Shown: positions 7,825-17,220, counted from the stretch's first letter. The stretch is DNA of 64,000 nt from CAIVAT01 sp964525995 (GCA_964525995.1 CAZGIM010000010.1:62001-126000); one strand, 5' to 3'. Notes: generated by a model from the sequence alone, not told the origin. A program made the numbers and translations.

Positions 7825-8871
7825 ATGGAACTTTCTGCCCGCATACATTCATTTGAATCGTTGGGACAGCAATTGATTTCTTTCATCGATTCATCAAATC
7901 AGCTTGCATCACCGCTGTTGCAAAGCGCAGTCACCAAGGCTGCCGCTGAAAATACCTGGTTTACAGAAAGTAATATTCGCACCTCCCTGAAAAATATTGG
8001 TTCAATCCTGACCGGGGAAAAAATTCAAAAATGGCTTGAGCCCTATTATCAAAAACTACTTCAAAACCAGAATTCCAAATCCGTAGCGGTGGTTATGGCA
8101 GGCAATATACCGGCCGTCGGATTTCACGACTTCCTTTGTGTATTGATGGCGGGACATAGACTGACGGGGCGCCTATCATCACAGGATTCGATACTCATTC
8201 CCTGCCTTGCTGAAATGTTAAACCGGATAAACCCTTTATGGAAAGAGTATATCCGGTTCACCCGGGATCAGATTGAACGCCATGATGCACTCATTGCCAC
8301 CGGTAATGATAATACATTCAAATATTTCGATTACTATTTCCGGAATGTTCTCAATATCATCAGAAAAAACAGGAACAGCGTGGCAATTCTGACGGGTACA
8401 GAAACTTCAACAGAATTGGAATGTATTGCCGATGATGCATTGCTCTATTTCGGACTTGGCTGCAGGTCGGTCTCAAAGATTTTTGTCCCCGATGGTTACG
8501 ATTTTACAGATATGCTGAAAGCAGTTGAAAAATATGCCCATTATCTCCATCATCCAAAATACAATAACAACTACACCTATAATAAATCGATTTATCAGGT
8601 TAACGGAATCCCGGTCATCGACAATGGATTCTTATTGCTGAAGGAAGATTCCGGCCTCGTCTCCCGGATTGCTTGTCTCAATTATGAATATTATGAAGAT
8701 GTCGGTAAGGTTTATACAAAACTCAAAGCTGATAAGGAGAAACTTCAATGTGTGGTAGGACCGGCATCTGCCGACTTCAGAACCTTGCAGCCCGGGAAAA
8801 CTCAAAAGCCGGAGTTGTGGGATTATGCCGACGACATCGATACCATGCAATTTTTACTTGAAGGGATCTAA
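7825..8871 (+). CDS. LuxC-like acyl-CoA reductase
   Basis: A 348-residue member of the LuxC branch of the aldehyde dehydrogenase superfamily, which reduces acyl-CoA or acyl-protein thioesters to aldehydes with NADPH. Supporting motifs are VAVVMAGNIPAVGFHDFL (nucleotide binding), ILTGTETSTEL, and FGLGCRSVSKIFVP, where Cys213 sits at the expected catalytic position. LuxD, LuxE and luciferase are absent nearby, so light production is not implied; supplying aldehyde for lipid or wax metabolism is an alternative. It is monocistronic behind its own promoter and followed by rpmE2. Confidence 0.87.
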   Translation: MELSARIHSFESLGQQLISFIDSSNQLASPLLQSAVTKAAAENTWFTESNIRTSLKNIGSILTGEKIQKWLEPYYQKLLQNQNSKSVAVVMAGNIPAVGFHDFLCVLMAGHRLTGRLSSQDSILIPCLAEMLNRINPLWKEYIRFTRDQIERHDALIATGNDNTFKYFDYYFRNVLNIIRKNRNSVAILTGTETSTELECIADDALLYFGLGCRSVSKIFVPDGYDFTDMLKAVEKYAHYLHHPKYNNNYTYNKSIYQVNGIPVIDNGFLLLKEDSGLVSRIACLNYEYYEDVGKVYTKLKADKEKLQCVVGPASADFRTLQPGKTQKPELWDYADDIDTMQFLLEGI

Positions 8872-8900
8872 AAATTCTTTGAAGAATAAATAAAAAGCTA

Positions 8901-8909
8901 TATCTTTGC
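8901..8909 (+). promoter_or_regulatory. Bacteroidota -7 promoter element for rpmE2
   Basis: TATCTTTGC, 110 bases before the rpmE2 ATG. It leaves a leader of about 105 bases, long for this window. Confidence 0.6.
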
Positions 8910-8914
8910 ACCCG

Positions 8915-9019
8915 CAAAAATTGTGTAGCAGTATTTGAAATATCCTGAATATTCAGTGAACATCGCAAATGAATAATCTTCCAGGATATTCCATGTGAAA
9001 ATAAAACAAATCATTTAAA
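8915..9019 (+). promoter_or_regulatory. Structured 5' leader of rpmE2, candidate L31 autoregulatory leader
   Basis: AATATCCTG at 8939-8947 can pair with CAGGATATT at 8982-8990 (9 bp). A nested perfect palindrome TGAATATTCA lies at 8946-8955. The element sits between promoter and start codon of a ribosomal protein gene, the arrangement of protein-binding r-protein leaders. Function is inferred only. Confidence 0.4.
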
Positions 9020-9289
9020 ATGAAAAAAGAGATTCATCCAAAAGATTACAGACTGGTCGTTTTTAAAGACATGTCGAATGATTATGCTTTTCTTTCAAAA
9101 TCAACAGTTAAGAGTAAAGAGACCATTGTATGGGAAGACGGGATGGAATATCCGCTTGTGAAGCTTGAGATTTCGCACACATCACATCCGTTTTATACCG
9201 GCAAGATGAAGCTGGTCGATACTGCAGGAAGAGTCGATAAATTCAAGAGCCGTTATCAGAAACATCTTGATCAGAAGGCTGCAAAATAA
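9020..9289 (+). CDS. rpmE2: 50S ribosomal protein L31 type B
   Basis: An 89-residue L31 of the type B (C-minus) class. It opens with MKKEIHPKDYRLVVFKDMS and contains SHPFYTGKMKLVDTAGRVDKF and a lysine-rich C-terminus. Zinc-binding cysteines of type A L31 are absent, as expected for this class. It forms part of the large ribosomal subunit and bridges to the small subunit. It has its own promoter, a structured leader and a clear intrinsic terminator, so it is a single-gene unit. Confidence 0.96.
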   Translation: MKKEIHPKDYRLVVFKDMSNDYAFLSKSTVKSKETIVWEDGMEYPLVKLEISHTSHPFYTGKMKLVDTAGRVDKFKSRYQKHLDQKAAK

Positions 9290-9312
9290 GAACTTATGAC
9301 AATATAACCGGG

Positions 9313-9342
9313 AAGCCTCCGTTTTTCGATGGAGGCTTTTTT
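9313..9342 (+). terminator. Rho-independent terminator after rpmE2
   Basis: AAGCCTCC (9313-9320) pairs perfectly with GGAGGCTT (9331-9338), with a 10-base loop and a T-run directly after. Confidence 0.9.
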
Positions 9343-9461
9343 ATTCTGTCTATCATTTAACATTGAAACCAAATAATTCCATGACCGTTGCGGTACCACT
9401 TTCAGATGAAAACAAAACATCATGGATCGTCTGTTGACCTTTAAATTAAAATTACCCGCAT

Positions 9462-10652
9462 ATGAATTACATCCTGTTCGATGAAAGTATCGTCCGTACC
9501 AACCTGCTTCCGTTGACCTTCGTCAGACCCGTGGCTGATATTCGGGTTGGAATTCTGACCATCAGGGAAAAATGGGAAAAACGACTGAAGGCAAAGACCT
9601 CCACCTTGACCGAACCCTACCTCTCAAACAAATTCCCTATTGTCAAAATGGCGGAAAACATTCTGATAAACGGGTCAATTTGTCCGAATGATGAAATTAT
9701 CGGGGCCGTAAATAAACTCAAACCCAATCAGACCCTGGTTTATAATGATACGATTATTGCCCTCCATGTAACTCAGGAAGACCTTGACCGGATCGGAGAG
9801 GCCACATCGACCGGAATTGAAGAGATCAGGATAGAAGAAGCCCCTTTGAAAATTAGCCATACCTGGGAAATTTTCTGTAAGAATGAAGAGGCGATAACCA
9901 CCGATTTTCGCCTGCTTACCAAAGGAAGAAAATCATGCCAGATCAGTGATTCCAATCGTACCCTTGGCGTGGAGAACATCTTCATCGAAAAAGGTGCTAA
10001 AGTTGAATGTGCTGTGCTGAATGGGACTACCGGACCGATTTATATTGGAAAAAACGCGGAGATCATGGAAGGAGCGGTCATCAGAGGGCCCTTTGTTCTT
10101 GGTGAAGGCGCTCAGGTTAAAATGGGAGCTAAAATATACGGGCCTACCACCGTGGGGCCCTTTTGCCGGGTAGGAGGGGAAATTAACAACTCGGTTCTTT
10201 TCGGATACTCCAACAAAGCCCACGACGGATTTTTAGGACACTCGGTAATAGGAGAATGGTGCAATCTCGGATCCGACACCAATACCTCAAACCTGAAAAA
10301 CACATACGATACCGTCAGGTTATGGAGCTACGGAAAACAAACCTTTGTCAACACCCACCTGCAGTTTTGCGGACTGATTATGGGCGATCATTCAAAGTGC
10401 GCTATCGATACCCAGTTTAATACCGGAACGGTTGTCGGTGTTAATGCCAACATCTTTGGAAGCGGTTTCCAACGTAATTTTATCCCATCCTTTATCTGGG
10501 GCGGAACAGCGGGCCATACCAATTATAATATTAAAAAAGCACTTGAAGTGGCCGAGATCGTTTACAAACGACGGCACCGAATCTTTGATGATGTCGAAAA
10601 AGACCTGCTCACCAGTGTTTACAACCTTACTTTAAAAAATAAGTACTTGTAA
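9462..10652 (+). CDS. GlmU-like putative sugar nucleotidyltransferase
   Basis: A 396-residue protein typical of Bacteroidota, starting FDESIVRTNLLPLTFVRPVADIR. The N-terminal part resembles a degenerate nucleotidyltransferase fold. From about residue 180 it has left-handed beta-helix hexapeptide repeats (IYIGKNAEIMEGAVIRGPF, GAQVKMGAKIYGPTTVGPF) as in acyltransferases such as GlmU. Acetyl- or nucleotidyl-transfer to a sugar phosphate in envelope precursor synthesis is the usual prediction. The normal LxxGxGTRMxP nucleotidyltransferase loop of true GlmU is not visible, so the N-terminal activity is uncertain. Confidence 0.82.
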   Translation: MNYILFDESIVRTNLLPLTFVRPVADIRVGILTIREKWEKRLKAKTSTLTEPYLSNKFPIVKMAENILINGSICPNDEIIGAVNKLKPNQTLVYNDTIIALHVTQEDLDRIGEATSTGIEEIRIEEAPLKISHTWEIFCKNEEAITTDFRLLTKGRKSCQISDSNRTLGVENIFIEKGAKVECAVLNGTTGPIYIGKNAEIMEGAVIRGPFVLGEGAQVKMGAKIYGPTTVGPFCRVGGEINNSVLFGYSNKAHDGFLGHSVIGEWCNLGSDTNTSNLKNTYDTVRLWSYGKQTFVNTHLQFCGLIMGDHSKCAIDTQFNTGTVVGVNANIFGSGFQRNFIPSFIWGGTAGHTNYNIKKALEVAEIVYKRRHRIFDDVEKDLLTSVYNLTLKNKYL

Positions 10653-10751
10653 ATCATTCTCTTCTCTCCTGGTATAATTATTGTCACAAGCCAGGCTCAA
10701 TTTTTCTGTACCTGTAAATGTCATGTCGACAAATGATAGAGGAGCCACCCT

Positions 10752-13205
10752 ATGGAGCATAAACCCTTCAGCTTTTCCGATATTCTTGATACCGAAACCG
10801 AATTCATCCCCCTGCTCTCATCGGAGGATGAGGAAGCCATGCATGCTGAGGATGTTCCTGAAATTCTTCCAATCCTGCCATTAAAGAATACGGTCCTGTT
10901 TCCGGGTGTCGTAATCCCCATTACAGTAGGCCGCGACAAATCGATCCGGCTGATCCGTGAATTTTACAAGGGCTCCCGTATTATCGGTGTGGTTTCACAA
11001 AAGGACTCACTCGTTGAAGATCCGGAGTTTGATGATTTGAATAAAATCGGAACCGTCGCCTATATCATCAAAATCCTGCAAATGCCCGATGGTAGCAATA
11101 CGGCCATCATTCAGGGAAAACGACGCTTTATTATGAATGGGATGGTACAGTCGGAACCTTATATCTCAGCCACTGTATCGGCATTTGACGGAATTGTGGA
11201 GATTCCCCGTGAAAATAAAGAATTCATGGCCCTCATTGCTTCCCTGAAAGACCTGGCCATTCAAATTATCTCAAAATCTCCCAACATCCCATCCGAAGCG
11301 GCATTCGCCATAAAAAACATCGAATCCCCCTCTTTCCTGGTCAACTTCATTTCATCCAGCCTCAACATTGAATTAAACGAAAAACAGGAACTCCTCGAAA
11401 TTGCTGACCTGGTTGACTTTGCAAACCACGTGCTTTCTTACCTGACCAAGGAACTTCAGGTAGTCGATTTAAAGCAACAGATACAAAATAAAGTCAAGAG
11501 TGATCTGGATAAACAGCAACGCGATTTTTTACTGAACCAACAACTGAAGACTATTCAGGAGGAACTTGGAGGGAATCCCAATGTTCAGGAATCCAATGCA
11601 TTGAGAGATCAGGCAGCCGGAAAAAAATGGTCGAAGGAGGTCGCTGAGGTCTTTGAAAAGGAGATGAATAAACTTCAGCGAATGCACCCCATGGCGGCGG
11701 AATATGCCGTTCAGACCAGCTATCTCGAGACTCTGGTACAGTTGCCCTGGGGAGAATACACCGATGATAATCTCGATCTTCACCATGCCCAAACGGTATT
11801 GGATGAGGATCATTATGGCCTTGAAAAAGTAAAAGACCGGATTATCGAGCACCTTGCAGTGATCAAACTTAAAAAAGATCTTAAAGCTCCTATTCTGTGC
11901 CTGGTCGGCCCCCCTGGTGTCGGTAAAACTTCACTTGGGAAAAGCATTGCCCGAGCACTCGGCCGTAAATATACCAGAATGTCGTTAGGCGGACTGAGAG
12001 ACGAATCCGAACTGAGAGGACACCGAAAAACCTATATCGGAGCCATGCCTGGCAGGATTTTGCAAAGCCTGAAAAAAGTAAAGTCTTCAAACCCTGTTTT
12101 CGTCTTCGATGAAATTGACAAAGTATTGGGTATGAACATCAACGGCGACCCCCAGGCAGCATTACTCGAAATACTTGATCCCGAACAAAATAACACATTT
12201 TACGATAACTACCTCGAAGTTGAATACGACCTTTCCAGGATCATGTTCATTGCTACCGCCAATACCCTGAGCACGGTCCATCCTGCGCTTCGCGACCGGA
12301 TGGAAGTGATCGACCTCCCCGGTTACCTGTTGGAGGAAAAAATCGAAATTGCCAAACGACACCTGATACCCAAACAAATACAGGAACATGGTCTGAAAAA
12401 AAACCAGCTCCTCTTTTCAGAATCCCTGTTGAAAAAAATCATTGAGGATTATACACGCGAATCCGGGGTCAGGGCACTCGAAAAAACCATCGCCAAGGTG
12501 ATCAGAAGCAAAGTAAAGATGATCGTCCTCGATGAGAAATTTGATAAACGGCTTAAAGAACCAGACCTTAAAAAAATTCTGGGAAGTCCGATTTTTCAGG
12601 TGGAGAAAGATATTTCCAACGACATACCCGGCGTCGTTACCGGACTGGCCTGGACCACGACAGGAGGGGAGATTCTGTTTATCGAAGTCAGTCTGAGCCG
12701 TGGCAAAGGCGATCTGGTCCTGACTGGAAATTTAGGCGATGTAATGAAGGAATCGGCATCCATTGCACTTGCTTACCTGAAAGCACATTGTGAATCACTT
12801 TCGATTCAACCTGATATTTTTCAACATTGGAATGTACATGTACATGTCCCCGAAGGAGCAACCCCAAAAGATGGTCCTTCGGCTGGCATCACTATGTTTA
12901 CTGCGTTAGCCTCGGCATTCACCCAAAGAAAGGTCATGGCAAAACTTGCCATGACCGGGGAAATTACCCTCCGGGGAAAAGTACTTCCGGTCGGGGGCAT
13001 TAAAGAAAAAATGTTGGCCGCCCGCCGGGCACGTATCAAGCACATCATACTCTCATCAGAGAACAGGAAGGACATTGAAGAGATTAAAGAATCGTATATC
13101 GAAGGACTTACTTTTCATTACATCGACGAGATGAATCAGGTTATCGATATCGCGTTGATGAAGGAAAAAGTTAGAAATTCGCTCAACCTCGATTATCAGC
13201 CATAA
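10752..13205 (+). CDS. lon: ATP-dependent protease Lon
   Basis: An 817-residue LonA protease: N-terminal substrate domain (ILPLKNTVLFPGVVIPITVG), AAA+ module with Walker A GPPGVGKTS at 386-394 and Walker B FVFDEIDKV, and a C-terminal Ser-Lys protease domain. Catalytic Ser710 lies in KDGPSAGITM and Lys753 in GGIKEKMLAA, with the 43-residue spacing seen in E. coli Lon. It degrades misfolded and regulatory proteins in the cytoplasm. It is 99 bases after the GlmU-like gene and before the peptide-binding lipoprotein. I saw no heat-shock operator upstream. Confidence 0.97.
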   Translation: MEHKPFSFSDILDTETEFIPLLSSEDEEAMHAEDVPEILPILPLKNTVLFPGVVIPITVGRDKSIRLIREFYKGSRIIGVVSQKDSLVEDPEFDDLNKIGTVAYIIKILQMPDGSNTAIIQGKRRFIMNGMVQSEPYISATVSAFDGIVEIPRENKEFMALIASLKDLAIQIISKSPNIPSEAAFAIKNIESPSFLVNFISSSLNIELNEKQELLEIADLVDFANHVLSYLTKELQVVDLKQQIQNKVKSDLDKQQRDFLLNQQLKTIQEELGGNPNVQESNALRDQAAGKKWSKEVAEVFEKEMNKLQRMHPMAAEYAVQTSYLETLVQLPWGEYTDDNLDLHHAQTVLDEDHYGLEKVKDRIIEHLAVIKLKKDLKAPILCLVGPPGVGKTSLGKSIARALGRKYTRMSLGGLRDESELRGHRKTYIGAMPGRILQSLKKVKSSNPVFVFDEIDKVLGMNINGDPQAALLEILDPEQNNTFYDNYLEVEYDLSRIMFIATANTLSTVHPALRDRMEVIDLPGYLLEEKIEIAKRHLIPKQIQEHGLKKNQLLFSESLLKKIIEDYTRESGVRALEKTIAKVIRSKVKMIVLDEKFDKRLKEPDLKKILGSPIFQVEKDISNDIPGVVTGLAWTTTGGEILFIEVSLSRGKGDLVLTGNLGDVMKESASIALAYLKAHCESLSIQPDIFQHWNVHVHVPEGATPKDGPSAGITMFTALASAFTQRKVMAKLAMTGEITLRGKVLPVGGIKEKMLAARRARIKHIILSSENRKDIEEIKESYIEGLTFHYIDEMNQVIDIALMKEKVRNSLNLDYQP

Positions 13206-13234
13206 TTCTTTCCACACCTCAAAAAAAAATAGGG

Positions 13235-13243
13235 TACTTTTGC
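13235..13243 (+). promoter_or_regulatory. Bacteroidota -7 promoter element for the peptide-binding lipoprotein
   Basis: TACTTTTGC ends 8 bases before ATG 13252. The in-frame TTG at 13240 lies inside the element and is excluded as a start. Confidence 0.6.
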
Positions 13244-13251
13244 CGACGGCT

Positions 13252-14907
13252 ATGAAAAGGTACCCTATCCTGTCGCTGTTGCTTCCACTATTTTTATCAG
13301 GATGTTCCGATCCGGGAGAAAAAAGCGGCAAAACTGTTTTTCGCTATAATGAGGCGGCAAATATCACTACGCTTGATCCTGCTTTCGCCCGCGATCAGGC
13401 CATCATCTGGGCGACCAATCAACTGTTTAACGGACTGGTTCAGTTAAACGATAATCTTGAAGTACTTCCCTGCATTGCACGTGGCTGGGAAATCAGTAAT
13501 TCCGGTACCCGCTACCTTTTCCATCTGCGTACGGATGTCATGTTCCACAACAGCCCGGCATTTAAGAATGTTGCAAGCCGTAAAGTGACTGCTCAGGATT
13601 TTGTATATTCCTTCAGCAGAATACTGGATCCTGCAGTGGCATCACCAGGCGCCTGGATTTTTAACTGGGTTCAGAATCAGAAAGGTGAGAAACCTTTTAT
13701 TGCCCTGGATGATTCAACCCTGGTCATAAATCTGAACCGTCCCTTCCCGCCATTTCTTGGTTTGCTGACAATGCAGTATTGCTCGGTCATTCCTCATGAA
13801 GCGATCGATTACTATAAATCTGATTTTCGCCGGAATCCTGTTGGTACGGGTCCCTTTCAGTTTAAAATATGGCAGGAAGGTGTCAAACTGGTGCTCCTGA
13901 AAAACCCGTCTTACTTTGAAACCGTGAAGGGGGAAAGGCTTCCTTATCTGGATGCCGTCGCAATAACATTCGTAGCTGATAAACAATCCGCTTTTCTGGA
14001 ATTCATTAAAGGAAATGCCGATTTTTTATCAGGCATCGACCCGGCTTATAAAGATGAATTACTGACTCCTGAAGGAACTTTGCAGAAGAAGTACAGTGGG
14101 AGACTGCGATTGATTACTCAGAGTTATCTGAATACCGAATACCTTGGCTTTGTAGTAAATCAGGGAGGGCCTTCCGCACAACCAAACCTTGTCTTGAATA
14201 AGGCGATCAGGAAAGCTATCAACATCGCCTTTGACCGGAGAAAAATGATCCGCTACCTGCGCAATAACATTGGAACCCCAGGATTGCAGGGCATAACCCC
14301 GAAAGGATTACCGTCGTTCGACTCAACCGTGATCTATAACGAATTCAATCCCGATCTCGCTGAAAAACTGCTGGCCGAATCCGGTCACCCCAAAGGTAAA
14401 GGTTTGAAACCCATAGTGCTTACCTCAACTGCCGATTATTTGGATATCTGTAAATATATCCAGCATCAGGTACAAAAGATCGGGATCGACCTGAGAATTG
14501 AAATCAGTCCGCCTGCTGCCGTGAAAGAAATGAAAGCCATGGCGAATCTGCCTTTTTTCAGGGCCTCATGGATAGCCGACTATCCGGATGCAGAAAACTA
14601 CCTCTCGATGTTTTACAGTAGGAACTTCTGCCCCAAAGGACCAAATTATACACATTTCTCAAACCCCGGATTCGACCAGCTCTACGAAAAATCCTTGTCT
14701 ACAGTAAACGACTCCGCCAGGCTTTCCCTTTACCGGCAAATGGATCGTATCCTGATGGAAGAAGTGCCTGTGGTTATCCTATACTATGATCAGGTACTGC
14801 GATTTACACAGTTGAATGTTGAAGGCCTTGGGAGCAACCCGATGAACCTGCTGACACTGAAGTACGTTACAAAATGTAACTCAAACCATCGTAGGCAAGC
14901 GAAATAA
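13252..14907 (+). CDS. Family 5 solute-binding lipoprotein (OppA/DppA-like)
   Basis: A 551-residue extracellular solute-binding protein with a lipobox (LPLFLSGC) that would anchor it by a lipidated cysteine. The mature part has the family 5 pattern: FRYNEAANITTLDPAFARDQ, LFNGLVQLND, and KVTAQDFVYSFSRILDP. Such proteins deliver peptides or similar solutes to Opp/Dpp ABC permeases. No permease or ATPase gene is adjacent, so it is an orphan here. Its last 41 bases overlap tail to tail with the convergent MBL hydrolase gene. Confidence 0.88.
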   Translation: MKRYPILSLLLPLFLSGCSDPGEKSGKTVFRYNEAANITTLDPAFARDQAIIWATNQLFNGLVQLNDNLEVLPCIARGWEISNSGTRYLFHLRTDVMFHNSPAFKNVASRKVTAQDFVYSFSRILDPAVASPGAWIFNWVQNQKGEKPFIALDDSTLVINLNRPFPPFLGLLTMQYCSVIPHEAIDYYKSDFRRNPVGTGPFQFKIWQEGVKLVLLKNPSYFETVKGERLPYLDAVAITFVADKQSAFLEFIKGNADFLSGIDPAYKDELLTPEGTLQKKYSGRLRLITQSYLNTEYLGFVVNQGGPSAQPNLVLNKAIRKAINIAFDRRKMIRYLRNNIGTPGLQGITPKGLPSFDSTVIYNEFNPDLAEKLLAESGHPKGKGLKPIVLTSTADYLDICKYIQHQVQKIGIDLRIEISPPAAVKEMKAMANLPFFRASWIADYPDAENYLSMFYSRNFCPKGPNYTHFSNPGFDQLYEKSLSTVNDSARLSLYRQMDRILMEEVPVVILYYDQVLRFTQLNVEGLGSNPMNLLTLKYVTKCNSNHRRQAK

Positions 14908-15634
14908 ATTCGGGTATCTGCCTGTCAACCTCCTCGTGTAAACCCATCTGGTGACTGATGTGGGTGATGAATCCCTGCCGCGGTTTCAAGTCCGTCAACA
15001 AATCGACAGCCTCCTGAAGATTAAAATGTGAATAATGCTTTTTCTCTCGCAATGCGTTGACGATAACCACTTCCGATCCCCGTATTTTGTCTTTTTCGGG
15101 TTCTTCAATTTGTACGGCATCGGTAATATAGGTCAGGTTTTCAATGCGGTATCCGTAAACAAAATGGGATGTTCCGTAATGTAAGGCTTTAATCGGAATG
15201 ATCTCAACATCGCCGATAGTGAATGGTTTGTGGTTGATGGTATGCAGCCTGATTTCTGGCACCCCGGGATACGGATCTTTCCGAAAGGCATAGGGGAATT
15301 CCCTCCTGATCGAATGCCTGACTGCCGCCGCCGCATAAACATCTGTCGGCCGTTGGTTAAAATAATTAAATGCGCGTACATCATCGAGTCCACCCAAATG
15401 GTCTTTGTGATCATGGGTAACCAGGATTGCATCGAGCATGTTAATTTTTTCGCGTAACATTTGCTGCCTGAAATCAGGGCCGCAATCGATAACAACACGA
15501 ATCCCCCGAATCTCTACCAGTAGTGATGAACGAAGCCGTTTATCACGCGGATCAATGGAACGACAAACTTTACAGTCACAAGCAATTACCGGTACCCCCT
15601 GCGATGTGCCGGTTCCTAAAAAGGTGAACTTCAT
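14867..15634 (-). CDS. PhnP-like MBL-fold metallohydrolase
   Basis: A 255-residue metallo-beta-lactamase-fold phosphodiesterase. It opens MKFTFLGTGTSQGVPVIACDCKVC, a beta-strand plus a Cys cluster (Cys19, 21, 24) like the structural zinc site of PhnP. The catalytic metal motif is THDHKDH (His74, His76, Asp78, His79), followed by HYGTSHFVYGYR and a late HISHQMG. Cyclic phosphodiester hydrolysis is the likely chemistry; no phosphonate genes are nearby. The longer frame to 15697 contains the promoter, so ATG 15634 is chosen. Its 3' end overlaps the lipoprotein gene by 41 bases. Confidence 0.87.
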   Translation of the reverse strand: MKFTFLGTGTSQGVPVIACDCKVCRSIDPRDKRLRSSLLVEIRGIRVVIDCGPDFRQQMLREKINMLDAILVTHDHKDHLGGLDDVRAFNYFNQRPTDVYAAAAVRHSIRREFPYAFRKDPYPGVPEIRLHTINHKPFTIGDVEIIPIKALHYGTSHFVYGYRIENLTYITDAVQIEEPEKDKIRGSEVVIVNALREKKHYSHFNLQEAVDLLTDLKPRQGFITHISHQMGLHEEVDRQIPEFISLAYDGLSYIL

Positions 15635-15648
15635 GAAATTCTTTTCCG

Positions 15649-15657
15649 GCAAAGATA
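15649..15657 (-). promoter_or_regulatory. Bacteroidota -7 promoter element for MBL hydrolase
   Basis: TATCTTTGC on the minus strand, 14 bases upstream of ATG 15634; it decides that start. Confidence 0.6.
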
Positions 15658-15746
15658 CCTCCTTTGCGCGTACAAGCCATACTTTTTGCAACGACAAACC
15701 GTTAATGTAAAGGTCGGGAAATGGTCGAACTTTAATCAGAATAAAT

Positions 15747-15755
15747 TACCTTTGC
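15747..15755 (+). promoter_or_regulatory. Bacteroidota -7 promoter element for DUF6913-dapA
   Basis: TACCTTTGC, 24 bases upstream of ATG 15780. Confidence 0.6.
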
Positions 15756-15779
15756 ACAACCTGAAAATTGAAGATAACA

Positions 15780-16337
15780 ATGTTCCGGAAGATCAGAATA
15801 AAAATCGGAAAGTATTACCTCAATAAAGAACAGGAACATCGCCGGCGTAACTGTAAACTCGTAAACCTTGACGATGCCAAACGAATTGGTATTCTCTATA
15901 CCCTTGATGACGTTCCTGATTATGAAAGGGTATCAGATTTTGTGACGAGGCTTCAGGGAGACCATAAAGAAGTAAAAGCCCTGGGATTTGTTAAGAATAA
16001 AACCCTGGTTCAACGGTTTCTACCTAAATTATCCTACGATTTCTTTAGCGGGAGAGATCTGACCTGGTTTTATAAACCCATTCACAGCCAGGTACGCGAT
16101 TTCATTGAAAAGGAGTTTGATCTGCTTATTGACCTGAGCATCAGAGACAATTTTCCCCTGAAATATATTTCGGGACTCTCCAACGCCTTATTCAGGGTGG
16201 GTTGTTTCTCAAATGAAAATACCAGATACTATGATCTGATGATCGATCTGAAGCCAACCATGTCATCCGATGACTATCTTGGTCAAATCCAGCATTATCT
16301 CACAATTATTAACTCCCATGCGAAAAGGTTACAATAA
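15780..16337 (+). CDS. DUF6913 family protein upstream of dapA
   Basis: A 185-residue cytoplasmic protein found in Bacteroidota, often next to dapA. It starts with a basic amphipathic stretch (MFRKIRIKIGKYYLNKEQEHRR), then alternating strands and helices including IGILYTLDDVPDYERVSDFV and FDLLIDLSIRDNFPLKYISGLS. No catalytic motif is evident. The 3' end overlaps the dapA start by 20 bases, which suggests translational coupling. The in-frame TTG at 15768 is possible, but ATG 15780 is preferred. Function unknown; context hints at a role with lysine or diaminopimelate synthesis or the cell wall. Confidence 0.77.
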   Translation: MFRKIRIKIGKYYLNKEQEHRRRNCKLVNLDDAKRIGILYTLDDVPDYERVSDFVTRLQGDHKEVKALGFVKNKTLVQRFLPKLSYDFFSGRDLTWFYKPIHSQVRDFIEKEFDLLIDLSIRDNFPLKYISGLSNALFRVGCFSNENTRYYDLMIDLKPTMSSDDYLGQIQHYLTIINSHAKRLQ

Positions 16338-17220
16338 ATTCAGAGGTACGGGAGTGGCCATTGTCACCCCCTTTACAAAGTCTGGTGCCATCGACTTCCG
16401 GGCCTATGAAAGGATCCTGGACCATACTATAAACGGAGGAGTTGATTTTATTGTGGTCCTTGGCACCACTGGAGAGGCACCAACAATTTCAAAACAGGAA
16501 AAAAAAGCCTTGATCGAATTTTCAGTTGAAAAAATCGATAAACGGGTTCCCATTATGGTTGGTATCGGGGGTAACAGTACTTCCGACACAATTTTAACGA
16601 TTCACGGGACCCCTTTTAAAGGTGTGGATGGCGCACTTTCTGTATGCCCTTACTACAACAAACCGCAACAGGAGGGAATTTACCAGCATTTCAGGTTGAT
16701 TGCCGAAGCAAGCCCCGTTCCGGTCATTCTTTACACTGTTCCCGGAAGAACCGGCAGCAACATCAATGCTACAACCACCCTGAGACTGGCAAACGATTTT
16801 GAAAATATTATTGGAATCAAGGAGGCGTCAGCTAACTTTGATCAGATTTTTCAGGTCATCAAAAACAAACCAAAAGATTTTATCGTCTTATCAGGTGATG
16901 ATGCACTAACACTTCCCCTCATTGCCAGCGGTGCCGACGGTGTGATTTCCGTTACCGCGAACGCTTTCCCGATGCAGGTATCCAAAATGGTTAAACACAG
17001 CCTTTCCGGACAATTGAAAGCTGCCCGGGCAATCCATTACCAACTTCTTGATTTTACCAATTCATTGTTTGCTGACGGGAGCCCTGCAGGAATAAAAGCC
17101 GCCCTGGAAACAAAAAAAATGTGCCAGAACAATCTTCGCCTGCCTTTGGTTAATGTCAATCCCGAAATACGAAAAAAAATAAGTACCCTCCTGCAGAAAA
17201 TCGAACAACAAGTTGATTGA
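16318..17220 (+). CDS. dapA: 4-hydroxy-tetrahydrodipicolinate synthase
   Basis: Condenses pyruvate with aspartate-semialdehyde at the first step of the diaminopimelate/lysine pathway. A 300-residue TIM-barrel aldolase with Thr50-Thr51 in LGTTGEAPT, Tyr139 and Arg144 in LYTVPGRTGSN, and the Schiff-base Lys168 in IIGIKEAS. The longer frame to 16270 runs back into DUF6913, so ATG 16318 (MRKGYNKFRGTGVAIVTPF) is the start, overlapping the upstream gene by 20 bases. It is the second gene of a short operon followed 19 bases later by the secreted carboxypeptidase, which may be read through. Confidence 0.95.
   Translation: MRKGYNKFRGTGVAIVTPFTKSGAIDFRAYERILDHTINGGVDFIVVLGTTGEAPTISKQEKKALIEFSVEKIDKRVPIMVGIGGNSTSDTILTIHGTPFKGVDGALSVCPYYNKPQQEGIYQHFRLIAEASPVPVILYTVPGRTGSNINATTTLRLANDFENIIGIKEASANFDQIFQVIKNKPKDFIVLSGDDALTLPLIASGADGVISVTANAFPMQVSKMVKHSLSGQLKAARAIHYQLLDFTNSLFADGSPAGIKAALETKKMCQNNLRLPLVNVNPEIRKKISTLLQKIEQQVD

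Noticed and set aside
7825..8871. Bioluminescence (lux) locus
   Set aside because: Only a LuxC-like reductase is present; luxA, luxB, luxD and luxE are absent.
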